A stretch of 64,000 nucleotides of DNA, taken from the NCBI RefSeq assembly GCF_000801105.2, contig NC_079518.1:9308106-9372105 (forward strand), given 5' to 3'. Below are positions 1-12,689 of the stretch, in pieces (the first letter of the stretch is position 1; each line of letters opens with the position of its first letter). The notes under the pieces are model-generated. The model did no database searches. It was given only the letters and a program-made list of their open reading frames with translations, and had not been told where the DNA came from. Both the position numbers and the translations under genes were made by a program. This DNA comes from Raphanus sativus (Eukaryota; Streptophyta; Magnoliopsida; Brassicales; Brassicaceae).

Positions 1-197
1 TAAATAAAAAATTGTTATGCAAACATTCCCATTTGCTTCAAACTTGAATTCATGATTTTGATCTAAACAACCATTACATTTGTATGTTCCTTTTTTCGTG
101 TTTACAGAACACTGATGTCTCTCTCATTACTCTTGAAAAGATAGATAAGAAACTAAACAAAGACAGCTAAAACACAGAGCAAGTTTGAATTATCCTC

Positions 198-1640
198 CTA
201 TAGTTCAGATTTCCCGGATTTAGGTTTCTTCGAAGAAGAAGATCCTTTCCACCATCTCCTCACCCGGTTCGACACCATCTTCATCTTTCCCCTCAGAGAC
301 TCTCCTTTCTTCTTGAGTAACTTAGTGACTGTCTTCTTCCACTCTTCCTTTTTATTAGTCTCTTTCTCTCTCAGAACTTTTCCCTGAAACCCAACAAAAA
401 AGTGTTTTTAGAGAAAACGATCTTGGTTGCTTCTTCTTGATGAAAGTTTTAATTAAGTACCAAGTTCTTGGGGAACTTGTCATCCTCTTCCTCATCTTCA
501 TCATCGTCGTCACCATCTTCATCTTCAGTACCGAATTTTTCAGGGTTTGCCTTGTACTTCTCTAAATCTTCCCTAGAGTATACTTTCATGCCAGGTGCTC
601 CTGGCATACCCTGATGAAACAAAACAGAGAGTTAGCTTAAAAGATCATTCCATGGTAACATTCATGCTTTCCTTTTAAGTCTCACCTGCATAGATCTCAT
701 GATCTTGTCCATTTCAGCATCTTTCGATGGTTTTGCCACAAATGGTTCTCCAGGAACTCGATCCTAGACAAAGAGACAATCATCAAAATGTCATTCACGG
801 ACCCAAAAGGATCCACATTTCGGTTTCATTGATGTATATGGTCTAAGAAAAAAGCTGTAAGAAGAGATACCTTGGGAAGAGGAGGAGGGATCTTGGTACA
901 AGCATCGGTAAGGTCTTTGCAAAGATGGTTAACAAGTGAAGCAAGATCAGGCTTAGACTTGTATATATACTCCGCAACATCAGTGTCTGAGTAACCAATG
1001 ACCTGTAAACACGCACACACACACATACAGTTTTAAAAAACCACATTCCCTTAACTCCATTTCTATTAGTAAATTGAATGTAATTCACCTTTTGACAAGC
1101 GGCCTCGATCGTCTTGCACTCTGAATTGCACATCCCTTCTTCTTCTTGTTCAACCAGCTACGAACAGAAAGTCAATCTTTACTTCTTGGATCAAACAAGT
1201 GACAGAGAAGAGAGAGAGAGGTCTCTGGTTACCTGAAGCTTATCACCTTTCTCAACAATATCAATCTTAAGCATCCAATCAGCTTCCTCTTTCTTCAAGT
1301 TACACACGTTTTCAGCTATCTCAATGATCTCATACTCCGAGATCTAACATTAACACGCGCTATTGGTTTAGACCGTAACACACAAAACAAAGGAAGAAAC
1401 AGTGATACAATCAATCACAAACGCAAATCATACCTTCTTGGGAGAGATCTCAGCTTGCTTCTCCTTCACTAGCTTGTGCAGACGCGACGCTAGCTTCTCG
1501 CACACCTGACACTTGATATACGGAACATCCTCCTTTCTCGGAGCAGACGACAAGGGCTTCTTCCCTTCCACCGGTAATAACGCCGACGAAGCTACAAGAG
1601 CTAATGCCACTACTACAGCTATCAGAACTCGATTCATCAT
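198..1640 (-). CDS. Saposin-B domain ER/secretory protein, seven exons
   Basis: Exons on the minus strand are 1640-1434, 1343-1233, 1157-1089, 1002-871, 763-686, 610-461 and 383-198, all with GT-AG borders; they join in frame to 310 aa. The protein starts with a hydrophobic signal peptide or anchor (MMNRVLIAVVVALALVASSA). A cysteine-rich helical section follows (KCQVCEK, NVCNLK, MCNSECK, AACQK, HLCKDL, DACTK), a spacing typical of saposin-B-like folds. Then come a very acidic run (EDEDGDDDDEDEEEDD) and a Lys/Arg-rich tail. It resembles an Arabidopsis protein annotated as saposin-B domain or 'nucleophosmin', At4g29520 from memory. The start at 1640 was chosen over an upstream in-frame ATG at 1715 because the signal peptide follows it directly. 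The molecular function is not established; entry into the endoplasmic reticulum is inferred from the signal sequence. Confidence 0.88.
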
Positions 1641-2749
1641 CTCCACCGTTTTGAATGGATAAAAGACAGAGACTTCTCTCGTAAAGCTGGAGACTTTAAG
1701 CGAGTTATATAGCACGGGATCGTGTGTATAAGAATAAGATCATGGGTTTTGCGATCTCTTTGCCGATAAGTTTGGGTTTTGATTTTTCTTTCTCTTCTAC
1801 TGTGCCGTGTTGTTGAAGTGGAACCGATGTTACGTTTGTTAACGTGTTTCCTGCAATCTTATTGGCTGTTGTAGTGCTGACATGAAGTGGAGCCCATTGG
1901 TTCGACCAATAGCATGCAAGGTAGACTAATGTGTGCCTTGAACGGAGTATTTTATACGATTACTCCGTATTATACACCCGTACATGTGCAATGGAGTTTG
2001 CTAAAAGGCACTTAATTGGGCCTAAAGCAATACTGTAGGCCCATTTTTCGATGAAATGTAATTGTTTTTTTTTTCCGATGAAATGTAATTTAGGGATGAA
2101 TAATGGTAATTCTGTCGTTGTAACGAGCAAATTATAGAAAATGAGCATAGTATAATCGTATTAAACACTAGTTTTATGGTTTGTTGAAATGTATTTTAGG
2201 GGTGAATAAGTTTTACATATGAAATGTATAATCGTATTAAACACTAATTCTCTCTCTTTATCTTAATCTGATTCCATGCAAATTATTTTAGGGATGAAAG
2301 AGTTTACATATGATGGTTCTAACTTCTACTTACATCAGAATCATATTTGGCATTGCAATAAGATCTCACTTAACTATTAAAGATTTTATGTAAACTGTTT
2401 GCACTATGTTAAGATATTATCTTAGCCTTTTCTGTTAATTTACATAACCCCAATAATTAATGTGTTTTATTTTATGTTTTGAATAATTTATAAGAATTAA
2501 TAAAATTCCTAATCATATTATCAGTTTTTATAATGTATAATAATATAATAAGTTAGACAAAAATAATATAATATAATAAAATATGGTAAGGTTTGACCAA
2601 AAGTAGTATAAAAAGGGACGTTGATAGAACGTGCTCAATAGGGCGCGTGTGAAATCCTCACGTATATTCGTTCTCTGAGGCATTTCGTCGAACACAACAG
2701 CATGTATGTACTCGAAGTGGCTTGTCTTTGCTCTACTTAGCCCCTCGCC
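1641..2749. promoter_or_regulatory. Divergent intergenic promoter region
   Basis: About 1.1 kb separates the start codons of two genes transcribed away from each other, so it must hold both promoters. It is AT-rich. The phrase 'gatgaaatgtaatt' occurs twice near 2050-2090, and related 'agggatgaa' phrases recur to about 2300. No convincing coding sequence was seen. Confidence 0.5.
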
Positions 2750-4549
2750 ATGATTTCTCTCCTCAAAGCTCGCGAGAGGCTTCTCTCTCCTCTCTTCAGC
2801 TCCTCTATACGCCGTCGTCTCTCCTCTAACCTCTCCTGTAAACCCCTCTCTCTATATCTATCTATCGCTTCCCGCTTGTGCTTTGTGTGATTAGCATAGT
2901 TAAGTATCTCTACTCTAAGCTGTGAACATTGTGTAGATTATTGTGAAGAACCAAGAGATCCTGACGTCTTTATACATCCAAGTGCCGTCGTCCACCCAAG
3001 TGCTGTGATCGGAAAGGTTTGATTTTTTATCCAAAACTACTCATCTTGAACTGTGGAATAGCTAAAGTGTTTGCTTTTGTTTTAGATTTGGTTATAATCA
3101 GACAAATGCTGTTTCCTATTCTTCTAACAGGGAGTTTCAGTTGGCCCATTCTGTACTGTTGGCTCTTCAGTGAAGCTAGGCAATGGCTGCAAACTCCATC
3201 CTTCTAGTCATATCTTTGGAAACACAGAGCTGGGGGACTCTTGTGTCCTCATGACGTAACTCCCTTTTTGATCTCTCTGAGATTATGTTCCAACGTTATT
3301 TATAAAATCTTTCACTGATCTTTTGTTGTATCTGCCTCGCTTTTCTGTCAGCCAGTGGTGCTGTTGTTGGCGATGAGCTTCCTGGTTGTACAGTCATAGG
3401 AGGCAATAACATAATCGGTCACCACGCTGTGGTTGGTGTTAAATGTCAAGACTTGAAGTACAAGGTGTGTGCATTTGTGTGAGAGATTCTCGTCACCTCA
3501 TTAGATTTTTCTAGTCCTAATCTGTCTGTTTTCTTTGTTTAGGATGGGGATGAATGCTTTCTTTGCATCGGTGACAACAATGAGATCAGAGAGTTCTGTT
3601 CGATTCACAGGTCATCAAAGGCTAGTGACAAAACGGTAATGCCATTGACCAAATTTGATTAGATGTTTTCTTGTGTGTTTGAGCTCTGTCTTTCATTTGT
3701 TTCTGAACAGGTGATTGGTGACAACAATCTAATCATGGGCTCTTGTCACATCGCTCATGATTGCAAGATTGGTGACCGCAACATATTTGCCAACAACACA
3801 CTTCTTGCAGGCCATGTGATTGTAGAAGTAAGTTCTTCCTTTTGTGTCTATACTTCAAACCTGGATTTAGCAAGCATGGTTTCATTTGGTTCGTGTTGTG
3901 AATGCCTCAGGACTATACACACACAGCAGGAGCTTCGGTCGTCCACCAGTTCTGTCATATTGGTTCTTTTGCTTTCATTGGTGGTGGTTCTGTGGTATAT
4001 ATTCATCATACTCTCACTTCCCCCACAAATTTTTCAGTGGATACTCACTGGTGAGATTGTATATAGGTTTCACAAGATGTTCCAAAGTACATGATGGTGA
4101 CTGGAGAAAGAGCTGAGCTTCGCGGTTTGAATCTGGAGGGACTTAGACGCAATGGATTTACCATGTCAGAGGTTTGAAACTGTGTCACGATGTTAAGTCA
4201 TTTTGGTATGTTTCCAAATAGTCCTGACTTTTTTTCTTGGCATTGGTAGATGAAGAGCCTGAGAGCAGCCTATCGTAAGATATTCATGTCTACTGAGACA
4301 GTCCCCTTAAGTCTTGAAGAGCGCCTCACGAAGATGGTTGGTACTTTTATTACTTACTCAACTCTTTTCGTCGTTGTGCATCTCTATCGTGGAAACATCT
4401 GGACATATTATATTTGATGCTTAATGCAGGAGCATAACCAAGAGATGAACAGTGTTCCTGCGGTTGGTGCCATGTTGCAGTCAATCCGAGATTCTTTCAC
4501 AGAAGGTCGTCGTGGGATATGCAAGTTCAGACAGTGGCTTGATTCGTGA
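2750..4549 (+). CDS. LPXA: UDP-N-acetylglucosamine O-acyltransferase (LpxA), mitochondrial
   Basis: Ten exons (2750-2837, 2937-3016, 3131-3255, 3356-3464, 3543-3635, 3711-3827, 3911-3994, 4067-4171, 4250-4336, 4430-4549) join in frame to 335 aa, close to the roughly 336 aa of plant LpxA. LpxA transfers a hydroxyacyl chain from acyl carrier protein to UDP-GlcNAc, the first step of lipid A-type synthesis; plant homologues act in mitochondria. The N-terminus is Arg/Ser/Leu-rich without acidic residues after the first few codons, as expected of a mitochondrial presequence. The middle consists of left-handed beta-helix hexapeptide repeats (VIHPSA, VGPFC, IGGNN types). The motif [12 protein letters not shown] carries the catalytic histidine, about residue 181, and the C-terminal helical domain is present. 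All ten exons are intact, so the gene is likely functional. Confidence 0.95.
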
Positions 4550-5361
4550 GTTTTCAATTCACAGCTTAGAGACTTAGATTAGCCATTCATTGATCAACAA
4601 TGGCTCAACACTGTCTCTTTCACTGACTCTGTAATAGTATATTAGATAACTTAAACCAAGTGTTGTCAACATTTGAGTGATTACAGAACATAAATCAATG
4701 AAAGGAATATTCCATTTACGTTGGTTATTTTTGGTATCTATTACAAAACATTGAAAATGTGTTCATCTACAAGAGTGATCAAAATTAGGTTTTCCTGTAA
4801 TGATTTACACTTTCTCTTTGTAGCCAGTCTGAATCTCATGTCTACTGGTGATCTTAGATCCATTCATTTTCCTAGTCTTTCAAAATAACTACACTGTAGA
4901 AGCTTGTTTGATGATATTTCTTGTAGTCTTTTTCATTCCAGGAACAGTGAACTGAACTTGAGAGCGTTTCTTGAATCATATCTCTGTAAAATTTATGACT
5001 CCTGAAGGGAGCTTTGAGGGGGTAATAGTGGTGGAGCATGAAGTAGACTGTCAATAGCCAAATTCTATAATTTTGCTGCTGATGCCATTATATCTCCAGC
5101 TTGTATCTGAAGTTTTCTTCAACCACCAAGTTCAGAGAAGATATGTGTTCTGTTCATACTTGTCACCATCTTGTCCAACAAAAGCAAAATGCTACTCTAG
5201 TGCTCATCTTGACTGAGATAAGCCTTGATAACACTTTCATAATCCCTAGTGAAGCCCTTCTGAACTACACATCTCGTTCAGTCTCATATTCTCTCCCAAG
5301 TGAAACCGAGTATCATCACAGAAGAAGGGTATCTACCAATGAACGGCCTAGGATTGTGAAG
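4550..5361. other. Convergent 3' flanks of LPXA and FANCE-like gene
   Basis: This is the spacer between two genes that end towards each other. It should contain both 3' UTRs. Open frames here (for example 5101-5403 on the plus strand) lack family resemblance and overlap the end of the next gene antisense. No gene is supported. Confidence 0.5.
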
Positions 5362-6951
5362 CTACAGGGCGTTGAGTTTCGACAAGATAGACTTTGTAAC
5401 TAGACTGTTAGTGCACTTAACAGATTCGATCAGCGGATACTTGTGAGCATGTAGCATCGGACCACATTTGGAGATAAAATGTAGCAAGAAGTTTCCAAAT
5501 TTTAGTGACTTGCTATACCTTTCAGCCATCTCCTGAACCTTAGAAACAAGACAATCAACGGAACCTTGAGTTAAAGGGACGTCGTGGATCAAGATGTTCT
5601 GAAAAAGGATAAAGAGTGATTCGTTCCATGTCAGGTCATCAGATATGAGATCTCTGTGGCAGGGAAGGAACATAAACTTCCTCTCTTCTCTTCTTCCACA
5701 AAGCAACTTCTGGCAAAAAGCAGAGATATGACCCAAGTGCCAGCACTCTTTCAAAACCCTTGAAACCACCTCACAGATGAAGTTGTTGATCCCTTCTTTC
5801 CTTAGCATCAAAGGGAACACCAACCCATACTCAGCTGCTCTCTGGTGGATCTTGCAAAACTCGATTGTTGCAGACATCAACACACGTGAGGCAGATTTCT
5901 CAAGAGCCAAAAACTTGGGAAGCACGGTGGAACATAGAATCTTGCTTGGCCAACCAAGCTCTTCTTCCTCACTTCCGCTATGCAGATTCGAAAGCAACAC
6001 CGCAGCAATCTCATCATCTGCATTCCACGGCTCAACCAAAGCCAAAACTCTTAAACAGTCCCTACCTTTCTCCAAGCAAAGTTCCCGAATATCATCACAC
6101 AAGGGTAAAACTTCAGAAGTAGATTCGCAGTTCCTAATCTGAGCTCTAAGATTCACAGACATTTCGTGAACATCAGGCTGTAACGCAACATTTACCTCAT
6201 GATCATCCTCATCCACAGCTTCTCGATGATCAACTTGCATATTATCTCTACATTGACTCATCACATCCTCTTCATTACAAGAATCAACAACCAACGTGTC
6301 TGAATCTACATCACCGAATGATACCGGGAGCCATGGAAGAATTGCACCAGCACAACCAGCCTTCTTCTCGGTTAGCCAATCAGGTACAGAGTCAAACTCC
6401 TCCACAATACCATCCTCATCAGCTGAACCCAAATCTAGACGAGATATCCAATCGAATTTTCGTTCAGGCATTATATCGAGCAGGTTCTGTGCACCTCTCT
6501 GAACCCAGAGATCAACCTCTTTACCACTGCCACCCAACATCTCCCTCGCGAGCCAAACCAAATCCTTAACGCAAAACCTCCGATGATCGTAAAGAAGGAA
6601 CGACAGAATCCGAGACTGAACCATGTTTGGTAATGTCTCAATGAACAGAACCCTAAAGAGAAATACTTTCAATCAACAAGGAGCTAGACCAGTCCAATAA
6701 ACACGAAAAGATCGAATTTTGAGATATGGGTATTACTTGTTTGAAGACTGAGATGAGTTCTGATCGGTTATGTAGCTTTCTTTCTTCAGCAGTGAAACAA
6801 ACGAGCTCCGGTTGATCGGAGTTGAAGACGAGGAGGAGGAGGAGGAGGAGGAGGAGAGAGAGTTGGAAGCTTCGTCTAACCAGAGCGACGCCTGAGTTTC
6901 CGGCGACGGACTCTTGAAGAAAATGTCTAGAAGCGGAATCCACTCCTCCAT
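5362..6951 (-). CDS. FANCE: Fanconi anaemia group E-like protein
   Basis: Two exons, 6951-6737 and 6652-5362, join across a GT-AG intron of 84 bp to give 501 aa. The N-terminus (MEEWIPLLDIFFKSPSPE) and the helical C-terminal half (SKVQEMAERYSKSLKFGNFL) match my recollection of the plant FANCE family, Arabidopsis At4g29560. FANCE bridges the Fanconi core complex to FANCD2 in interstrand cross-link repair; in Arabidopsis it is linked to meiotic crossover control. A run of eleven serines near residues 33-43 comes from a (GGA)n microsatellite at about 6831-6857 and is likely polymorphic. A long acidic linker separates the N- and C-terminal parts. The gene lies head-to-head with the NPP at 7236. 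The family call is from recognition, not a search. Confidence 0.82.
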
Positions 6952-7235
6952 TATGTCTTTCCCTCCCTCTCTCGAAAAAACGTTAAATAAAGAGATCAGT
7001 AAAACGACAGCGTAGAAGAACCTCAGAGTTAGTCCTCCTTGATGTCTCTTTCACTCTCTGTCGCTGTTGGACTAAAATCACTTTGAATCACTTTTTACCG
7101 GGAAACCGGACGTGGAACTCACTCCAAGACCAAGACCAAGAACCAAAGTACTCAAAACTTCAAAAGCTAAGCAACTCTGATCAAAAGTTTGCATCTTTCT
7201 TAGTTTTTAAGCTGAAGAGAGAAGAAGAAGAAGCC
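6952..7235. promoter_or_regulatory. Short head-to-head promoter (FANCE-like / NPP)
   Basis: Only 284 bp separate the start codons of two divergently transcribed genes, so 5' UTRs and promoters must overlap or abut. The last 150 bp before 7236 form an open frame continuous with the NPP, but the sequence lacks the family's signal-peptide character and is treated as leader. Confidence 0.5.
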
Positions 7236-8567
7236 ATGATGATCTCCGACGACACAGTATCAGCTAAAAAGCCCATCTCAAGATGCTGCTTCATCTTCGC
7301 CTTTCTCTTCTTCTCTTCCCAAAACGCCGTCGTTTCGTCACCACCTTTCGACACACCTGTGGCTCGCCCACTTAAGAAACTCGACAAGCACGTGGTTCTA
7401 CTAATCTCCACAGACGGGTTTCGTTTCGGGTACCACTTCAAGACCAACCTCCCAAACATCCACCGTTTGATCGCCAACGGGACAGAAGCCGAGACGGGCT
7501 TAATCCCCGTTTTTCCGACAGTAACTTACCCCAACCACTACTCCATGGTCACGGGCCTATACCCAGCGTACCACGGGATCATCAACAACAGGTTCGTCGA
7601 TCCGAAAACAGGGCACGTTTTCACTATGGCTAGCCACGAGCCGGAATGGTGGTTAGGCGAACCGCTTTGGGAAACAGTAGTGAAGCAAGGTCTCAAGGCG
7701 GCTACTTCCATCTGGCCTGGCTCCGAGGTACGCAAAGGCTCTTGGGATTGTCCTAAAGGTTTCTGTCAACACTACAATGCCTCTGTTCCCGTTGATGATG
7801 ATGTCAGAGTTGATACCATCTTGAGCTATTTCGATTTGCCTAGTAGTGACATCCCTAGTTTCATAACGATTCATTTCGACGATCCTGATCCTCAAGGTCA
7901 CCAAGTCGGTCCTGATGATTCTTTGATCACTGAAGCTGTGGTTAACATCGATCGGTTGATAGGAAGGTTCATCGATGGGTTTGAGAAGAGAGGGGTCTTT
8001 GAGGATGTGACGATGATCATGGTTGGTGATCATGGAATGGTTGGTACTTGTGATAAGAAACTCATCGTTCTTGATGATTTAGCGCCTTGGATCAAGATCC
8101 CTAGCGGATGGGTTCAGAACTACAATACGTTGCTAGCGATTAAACCGCCTTCGGGTCGCGATGCTAAGGATGTGGTGGCTAAGATAAACCAAGGCCTGAG
8201 GTCAGGTAAAGTGGAGAATGGTAAGCACTTGAAAGTTTATCTCAAAGAGAATTTACCAAGCAGGCTGCATTACGCAGACAGTGATCGTATCCCACCTATC
8301 ATAGGACTGGTCGATGAAGGGTTTAAGGTTGAGCAAAAGAAGAGTGAAGGCAAGGAATGTGGTGGAGCTCATGGGTATGATAATGCGTTCTTTTCGATGA
8401 GAAGTATATTCATTGGGCACGGTCCTATGTTCTCAAGAGGTAGGAAAGTGCCTTCTTTTGAGAATGTTGAGATATATAATCTGATCAGTTCGATTCTTGG
8501 AGTTAAGGCTGCTCCAAATAATGGGTCTGATGAGTTTGCTTCAAAGGTTCTCTTGCCACGCAAGTAA
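7236..8567 (+). CDS. Ectonucleotide pyrophosphatase/phosphodiesterase (NPP-type), copy 1
   Basis: Single-exon gene, 443 aa from the ATG at 7236 (context AAGCCATGATG). An in-frame ATG at 7083 would add 51 residues that no paralogue in this window has and would bury the membrane signal (CCFIFAFLFF, residues 18-27). The alkaline-phosphatase superfamily fold is complete: ISTDGFRFGY with metal ligand Asp60; FPTVTYPNHY with nucleophile Thr97; DDPDPQGHQVGPD; VGDHGM; and GGAHGYDN supplying the late histidine ligand. The family hydrolyses nucleotide pyrophosphate or phosphodiester bonds, usually outside the cell or in the secretory pathway. It corresponds to the Arabidopsis At4g29680-29700 cluster (from memory). 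It is clearly divergent from the two close paralogues at 14.1 and 25.0 kb and lies on the opposite strand. Confidence 0.93.
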   Translation: MMISDDTVSAKKPISRCCFIFAFLFFSSQNAVVSSPPFDTPVARPLKKLDKHVVLLISTDGFRFGYHFKTNLPNIHRLIANGTEAETGLIPVFPTVTYPNHYSMVTGLYPAYHGIINNRFVDPKTGHVFTMASHEPEWWLGEPLWETVVKQGLKAATSIWPGSEVRKGSWDCPKGFCQHYNASVPVDDDVRVDTILSYFDLPSSDIPSFITIHFDDPDPQGHQVGPDDSLITEAVVNIDRLIGRFIDGFEKRGVFEDVTMIMVGDHGMVGTCDKKLIVLDDLAPWIKIPSGWVQNYNTLLAIKPPSGRDAKDVVAKINQGLRSGKVENGKHLKVYLKENLPSRLHYADSDRIPPIIGLVDEGFKVEQKKSEGKECGGAHGYDNAFFSMRSIFIGHGPMFSRGRKVPSFENVEIYNLISSILGVKAAPNNGSDEFASKVLLPRK

Positions 8568-8901
8568 AGCAGAGTAAGGCGTATATATGTTTTATCCTTC
8601 TGCCAATAATAAGTTGAGCCTATAATCTATGGCTTGGGTTTTCAGGAAGTAATAAACATGAAACATAAACGCATCTTTATGTTGCTTAGATCATTCGGAA
8701 TTTGAATTATCCAGTTAAGTGGTTATCAGATTACTTTTAGCTAAAGCAATTAGATGTTCACTAAGAAGAATTATATCTTAGCTTTACAGTACTAAGTCTA
8801 AAAATAAGCTCTTATGTCCTACTGACAATATATTAATTATTAATTATGTCAGCCTTTTACCGAACAAACAACACAAAAGTCTTAACAGCGTACTAAATAA
8901 T

Positions 8902-10510
8902 GAGAATATTACTCTCACAGACACATTCTGTGTTTCCAATTACTTAAAAAGACACATTGGACTTTGAGAGCACTTTCATCTACTGAATTGACCAATCTAT
9001 CCTTAAACTAAGTATGTACGTGTTTTGTTACGTCTTGTAACCAGACGATTTCTATTTTAAAAAAAAAAGAAAACCAAAAATCCATTAATAATTTTTGATG
9101 CGCAACTTTCTTTTCCTCCAAAAATATCTAAATTCCTAAATCGACAAATCTCCTTTCTCACAAACTCTCTTCTCTCACAAACGAGTCTTAACGAGCTCTA
9201 ATCACTTTATCTCTTTTCTCGATCCAGAATAGAATCTGAGAAAATCGCTCACCTCTTACAAGCTTTCAATAATTGATACCACCAGTTTCTAGAATCTCAC
9301 AAGAAAAAAAAATCCAATCTATCGGAATCGTTCGACAGTGTGGTTTACAGACAATCTCTGACATGGATGACGTGGTGGTGGATGCCGTGATGGTGGATGC
9401 TATGTTGGTAGATGTGGATACAAATGTGAAAGACGTAAGAAGGAAGAAGTGGTGGTGGATGCCGTGATAGTGGATGCTATGGTAGTGAATGTGGATACAT
9501 AGATGGAAGATGTGAGAAAGAGGAGGTGGTGGTAGATGCCTTGATTGTGGATGTTGTGGCGGTGGATGTAAACATAGAGATGGAAGCCGTGAGGAAGAGA
9601 AAGTGGTCGTAGATGTTGTGGTGGTGGATGTTGTGGTGGTGGATGGAGATACAGAGGTAGAAGACGTAAGGAGGATGAAGTGGTGGTGGATACCGTGTTG
9701 GTGGATGTTGTGGTGGTGGATGGTGGATAGAAAACGTGAGGAGGAGATGGTGTGGTGGTGGGTTTTATAGACAATCTCAACATTCAAGGTTTATTTTTTT
9801 TTATTTCAAAAGCACCTACACTCTTCTCACCTCACCAACTACGACTTCCGTCACTCTCTCATCGATATTCCATTGATCTTCATCCTTGGATACGCCGTTA
9901 TACTCTATGAGTAAAAGATTCAATCTTTTCAAAATCCCATGCCTCTGTATCAAATACTTTGTTTCGTAAGAATTTTTTGGAGCACAGATATTGAAAAGAC
10001 TTGGGTTTTGTTAAATCTTCGTCGAACATGCTTTGTGACGGACCCAAATTATCGAGAGATCCTATTTGACAATAACAATTATTTGCTCTGTTTTGTCTCT
10101 GATCTACCGGAGGTAATTACTTCAGAGTGGTGGAAGTGGCTCTGTTTCTCTTCTCTTCTCCACCAATTTCTTTGTCCACATATACGGCGTCCACAAATGG
10201 GCTATCCATATAATTGTTATTCATAGCGTTTATGTCCAACCACAGTTTAGATTGTCTCTGTACCCAATAAAACAACCAAAGTTACTTACTTACTTTAACA
10301 TTAATTGCACCTAGTTACAAACCGGGAAAAAAACGTAACCATTATTTATTAAGGCAACGAGAGAGAGAACAATGAGAGAACAATACACTTACGCTACTCA
10401 GGGGTAGGAATGGTCAAAAAAAGGACAGATGTTGGGATAAAGTGTCTCAAATTCATAATGTGTCTCTCCATGAGAAACAAAACCATAAAGTGCCTGCTTC
10501 CGTAAGACAT
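8902..10510 (+). mobile_element. Mutator-like non-autonomous element, copy 1 (approximate limits)
   Basis: The left edge begins GAGAATATTACTCTCACAG, which matches the terminus of the element ending at 13774 in inverted form. The last 250 bp (about 10260-10510) are repeated at 12225-12465, including the phrase 'aagtgtctcaaattcataat'. The left flank 'tactaaataat' and the right flank 'tgtgcaacatttttgtta' are nearly contiguous at about 23300-23360 in the duplicated locus, which shows the intervening DNA is an insertion. I could not find a clean target-site duplication. No transposase was seen; the interior is mostly a minisatellite. Confidence 0.55.
9360..9760. repeat. GTGGTGGATG-type minisatellite, about 75-bp units
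   Basis: Roughly five units of 74-77 bp begin with 'gtggtggatg' and end with a 'gtgagaaagaggag'-like phrase. Read on the minus strand they give His/Ser/Thr-rich frames of 127 and 173 aa, which are probably repeat artefacts. The same unit recurs inverted at 12690-13200. Confidence 0.65.
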
Positions 10511-11176
10511 TTTTTTTTTGTGCAACATTTTTGTTACATTTTATCATTTTATCATTTTGGTATTGTAGTTTTATTAATCTTTTGTTACACATTTGCATTT
10601 CGAATTCAACGTTGGCGACGGCAATAAGAGGTGATTCGATTAATAGACGTAGGTAATAGCAAAGAGATGATATTTATTCGAGAGACTTACATTTTGAGAC
10701 ACATTCTATATTGAGAATATTACTCTCAGAGGCACATTATGACTTCTTAATATCACAAAAGAACACATTCCTATATCGCACACTTTCCACCCACCTCTTT
10801 TACTCTTATAACCCTCAACTAAACCTTCTAACCAAACATTATATCTAACTTGAGTCTAGTTAAAAAGAAATTAATAATAATGAAAATAATGATAATAAAC
10901 ATTATCGATATTCTCAAGAGCTCTCTCCTCTTCGTACTTTTCAATCTAAAATTGAAAACAGAGAAAACCTAATTATTATCTAGACTATTGATACTCTCCT
11001 CTTCAGATCTCCTCTTGATTTTGGAATTCCCTTCTTCTTCATATTCTCAATCTCTCTCCTTCTTCATCATACCTTTCCGTAATCATCTCCATCACCGCCG
11101 TTAATCTAAACCTCGACCCCGACAGTTCTCTACTTACCCTCTCCAATCATCTCCATTGACACCGTGGTCTCTCGAC

Positions 11177-11770
11177 ATGGAAGGTTAGTCCACACAATCT
11201 ATCTAAGCAACTAATTGCCTGTTGTGATACGCTTTGATTCACTTGTATGTGAGAGACGGTTGATTCAAATTTTTTTTTTAGATCCGGAGATCCCAGAAGA
11301 CAAACGTCTCTCACCATCTTGAACAAGGCGGTGATAGTTATGAATGGTGGTGCTCAGTCAAATGGAAGAGGTATTGGACACCGTGGTGGAGATGGCGATG
11401 GATGCTATAGTGGAGGCGGTGGTGGTTATGGAGGTGGCGGTGGTGGAAGGTGGTAATGGAGGTGGAGGAGATCGTGGAGGCAATGGTGGATATCATAGTG
11501 GAGGTGTTGGTGGTTGTGGAGGTGCATGTAGTGGATGCAAAGTTAATAATGGAGGTGGAAGAGATAGCGGAGGCGGTGGGGGTTATGGAGGTGACGGTGG
11601 ATCTTTTGGAAATGTGTGTGGATATTGTTGATGTGGTCGGAAGAGTTGTGGATAATGGAGGTGGAGGAGATAGTGGAGGTGGTGGTATGTATGGAGGTGA
11701 CAATGGCTCTCTTGGTCAATGTGTGTGTGGATGTTGTTTATGTGGTCGGAAGAGTTGTGGATAAGGCTCT
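11177..11770 (+). pseudogene. Glycine/cysteine-rich coding remnant inside the MULE
   Basis: From about 11340 the plus strand encodes glycine-rich stretches (GGGGGYGGGGGG, SGGGGGYGGDGGSFGN), interrupted by stop codons and frameshifts so that no single frame runs through. Two degenerate blocks end in cysteine-rich phrases, the second reading CVCGCCLCGRKSCG. Upstream, an ATG at 11177 is followed within a few bases by a possible donor (GTTAGT), and a T-rich acceptor lies at about 11280, hinting at a captured intron-containing gene. The parent gene is not identified; it may be a glycine-rich protein. Pack-MULE capture is an inference. Confidence 0.45.
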
Positions 11771-12689
11771 TGTGGTCAGAATTGTGTTGATATCATCATA
11801 AGAGTTGCAGACGGCCTCTCGAAGGTGGATACAAAAGTGGTAATAGAAGTGTAAGTGATAGTGGAGGTGGTGATCAAAACAAAAGTGGTAACGGAGATGG
11901 AGGAGAAAATAGTTATGGATAAGAAGAATTGTGTTAACGTTTTCATAAAGAAGATATGCTATTGGATGTTTGAATTACAAGATTTTGTACAAACAAGTGC
12001 AAGCTTTAGTATGCAATGTGTGGGAACTTTGTTAGAACATGAACCTTGACCATAATATATCGTCCACACAAATCCATCCACAAAATCTCGTCCATGAAAC
12101 CTTGTCCATGAAAACTGATTAACGAACATGAAAGAGTTGAAGAAGAAATGCAAAGGAAAGACACCGAAATTAAACATCTAAAGGAGAATTTCAAAGTAAC
12201 GAACAGTCCAAATCAATTTCACTTTATCACATCCAAAGTACTTATTTACTTTAACATTAATTGCAACTGAGTCTTCCACTAGTTACAAACCGAGAAACCA
12301 CGTAACAATTAATTACAAAGGGAACGAAAGAGAGAGAATAATATACTTACGTCACACAAGGGCAGTAATGGTCAAGAAAAGGACAGCTGTTACCAAAAAG
12401 TGTCTCAAACTCATAATGTGTCTGTCAATGAAAAAAAAAACATAATGTGCCTGTTTCCGTAAGTGACGTAAATGAAAAATATAAACAAGAATGACGTAAA
12501 TGAAAAATATTGATGAAAAAGACGTGGACAAAGATAAGTCAATGGTGGTTAGGTTCATGTCTATGTAAAAAGAGTGTTGTAGATGTGTTCGTAGTGGATA
12601 AGTCAATAGTGGTTAGATTCATGTCTATATTAACGTAATTTAGTGAACAATAGTGGCTGAGAGAAGAAGTAGATGATACTGGAGACTGA

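Noticed and set aside
7083..7235. Upstream in-frame extension of NPP copy 1
   Set aside because: It would add 51 residues absent from the paralogues and place the signal peptide internally; the start at 7236 has a better context.
9266..9787. 173- and 127-codon His/Ser/Thr-rich minus-strand frames
   Set aside because: They are translations of a 75-bp minisatellite inside a transposon; no start context, domain or splice support.
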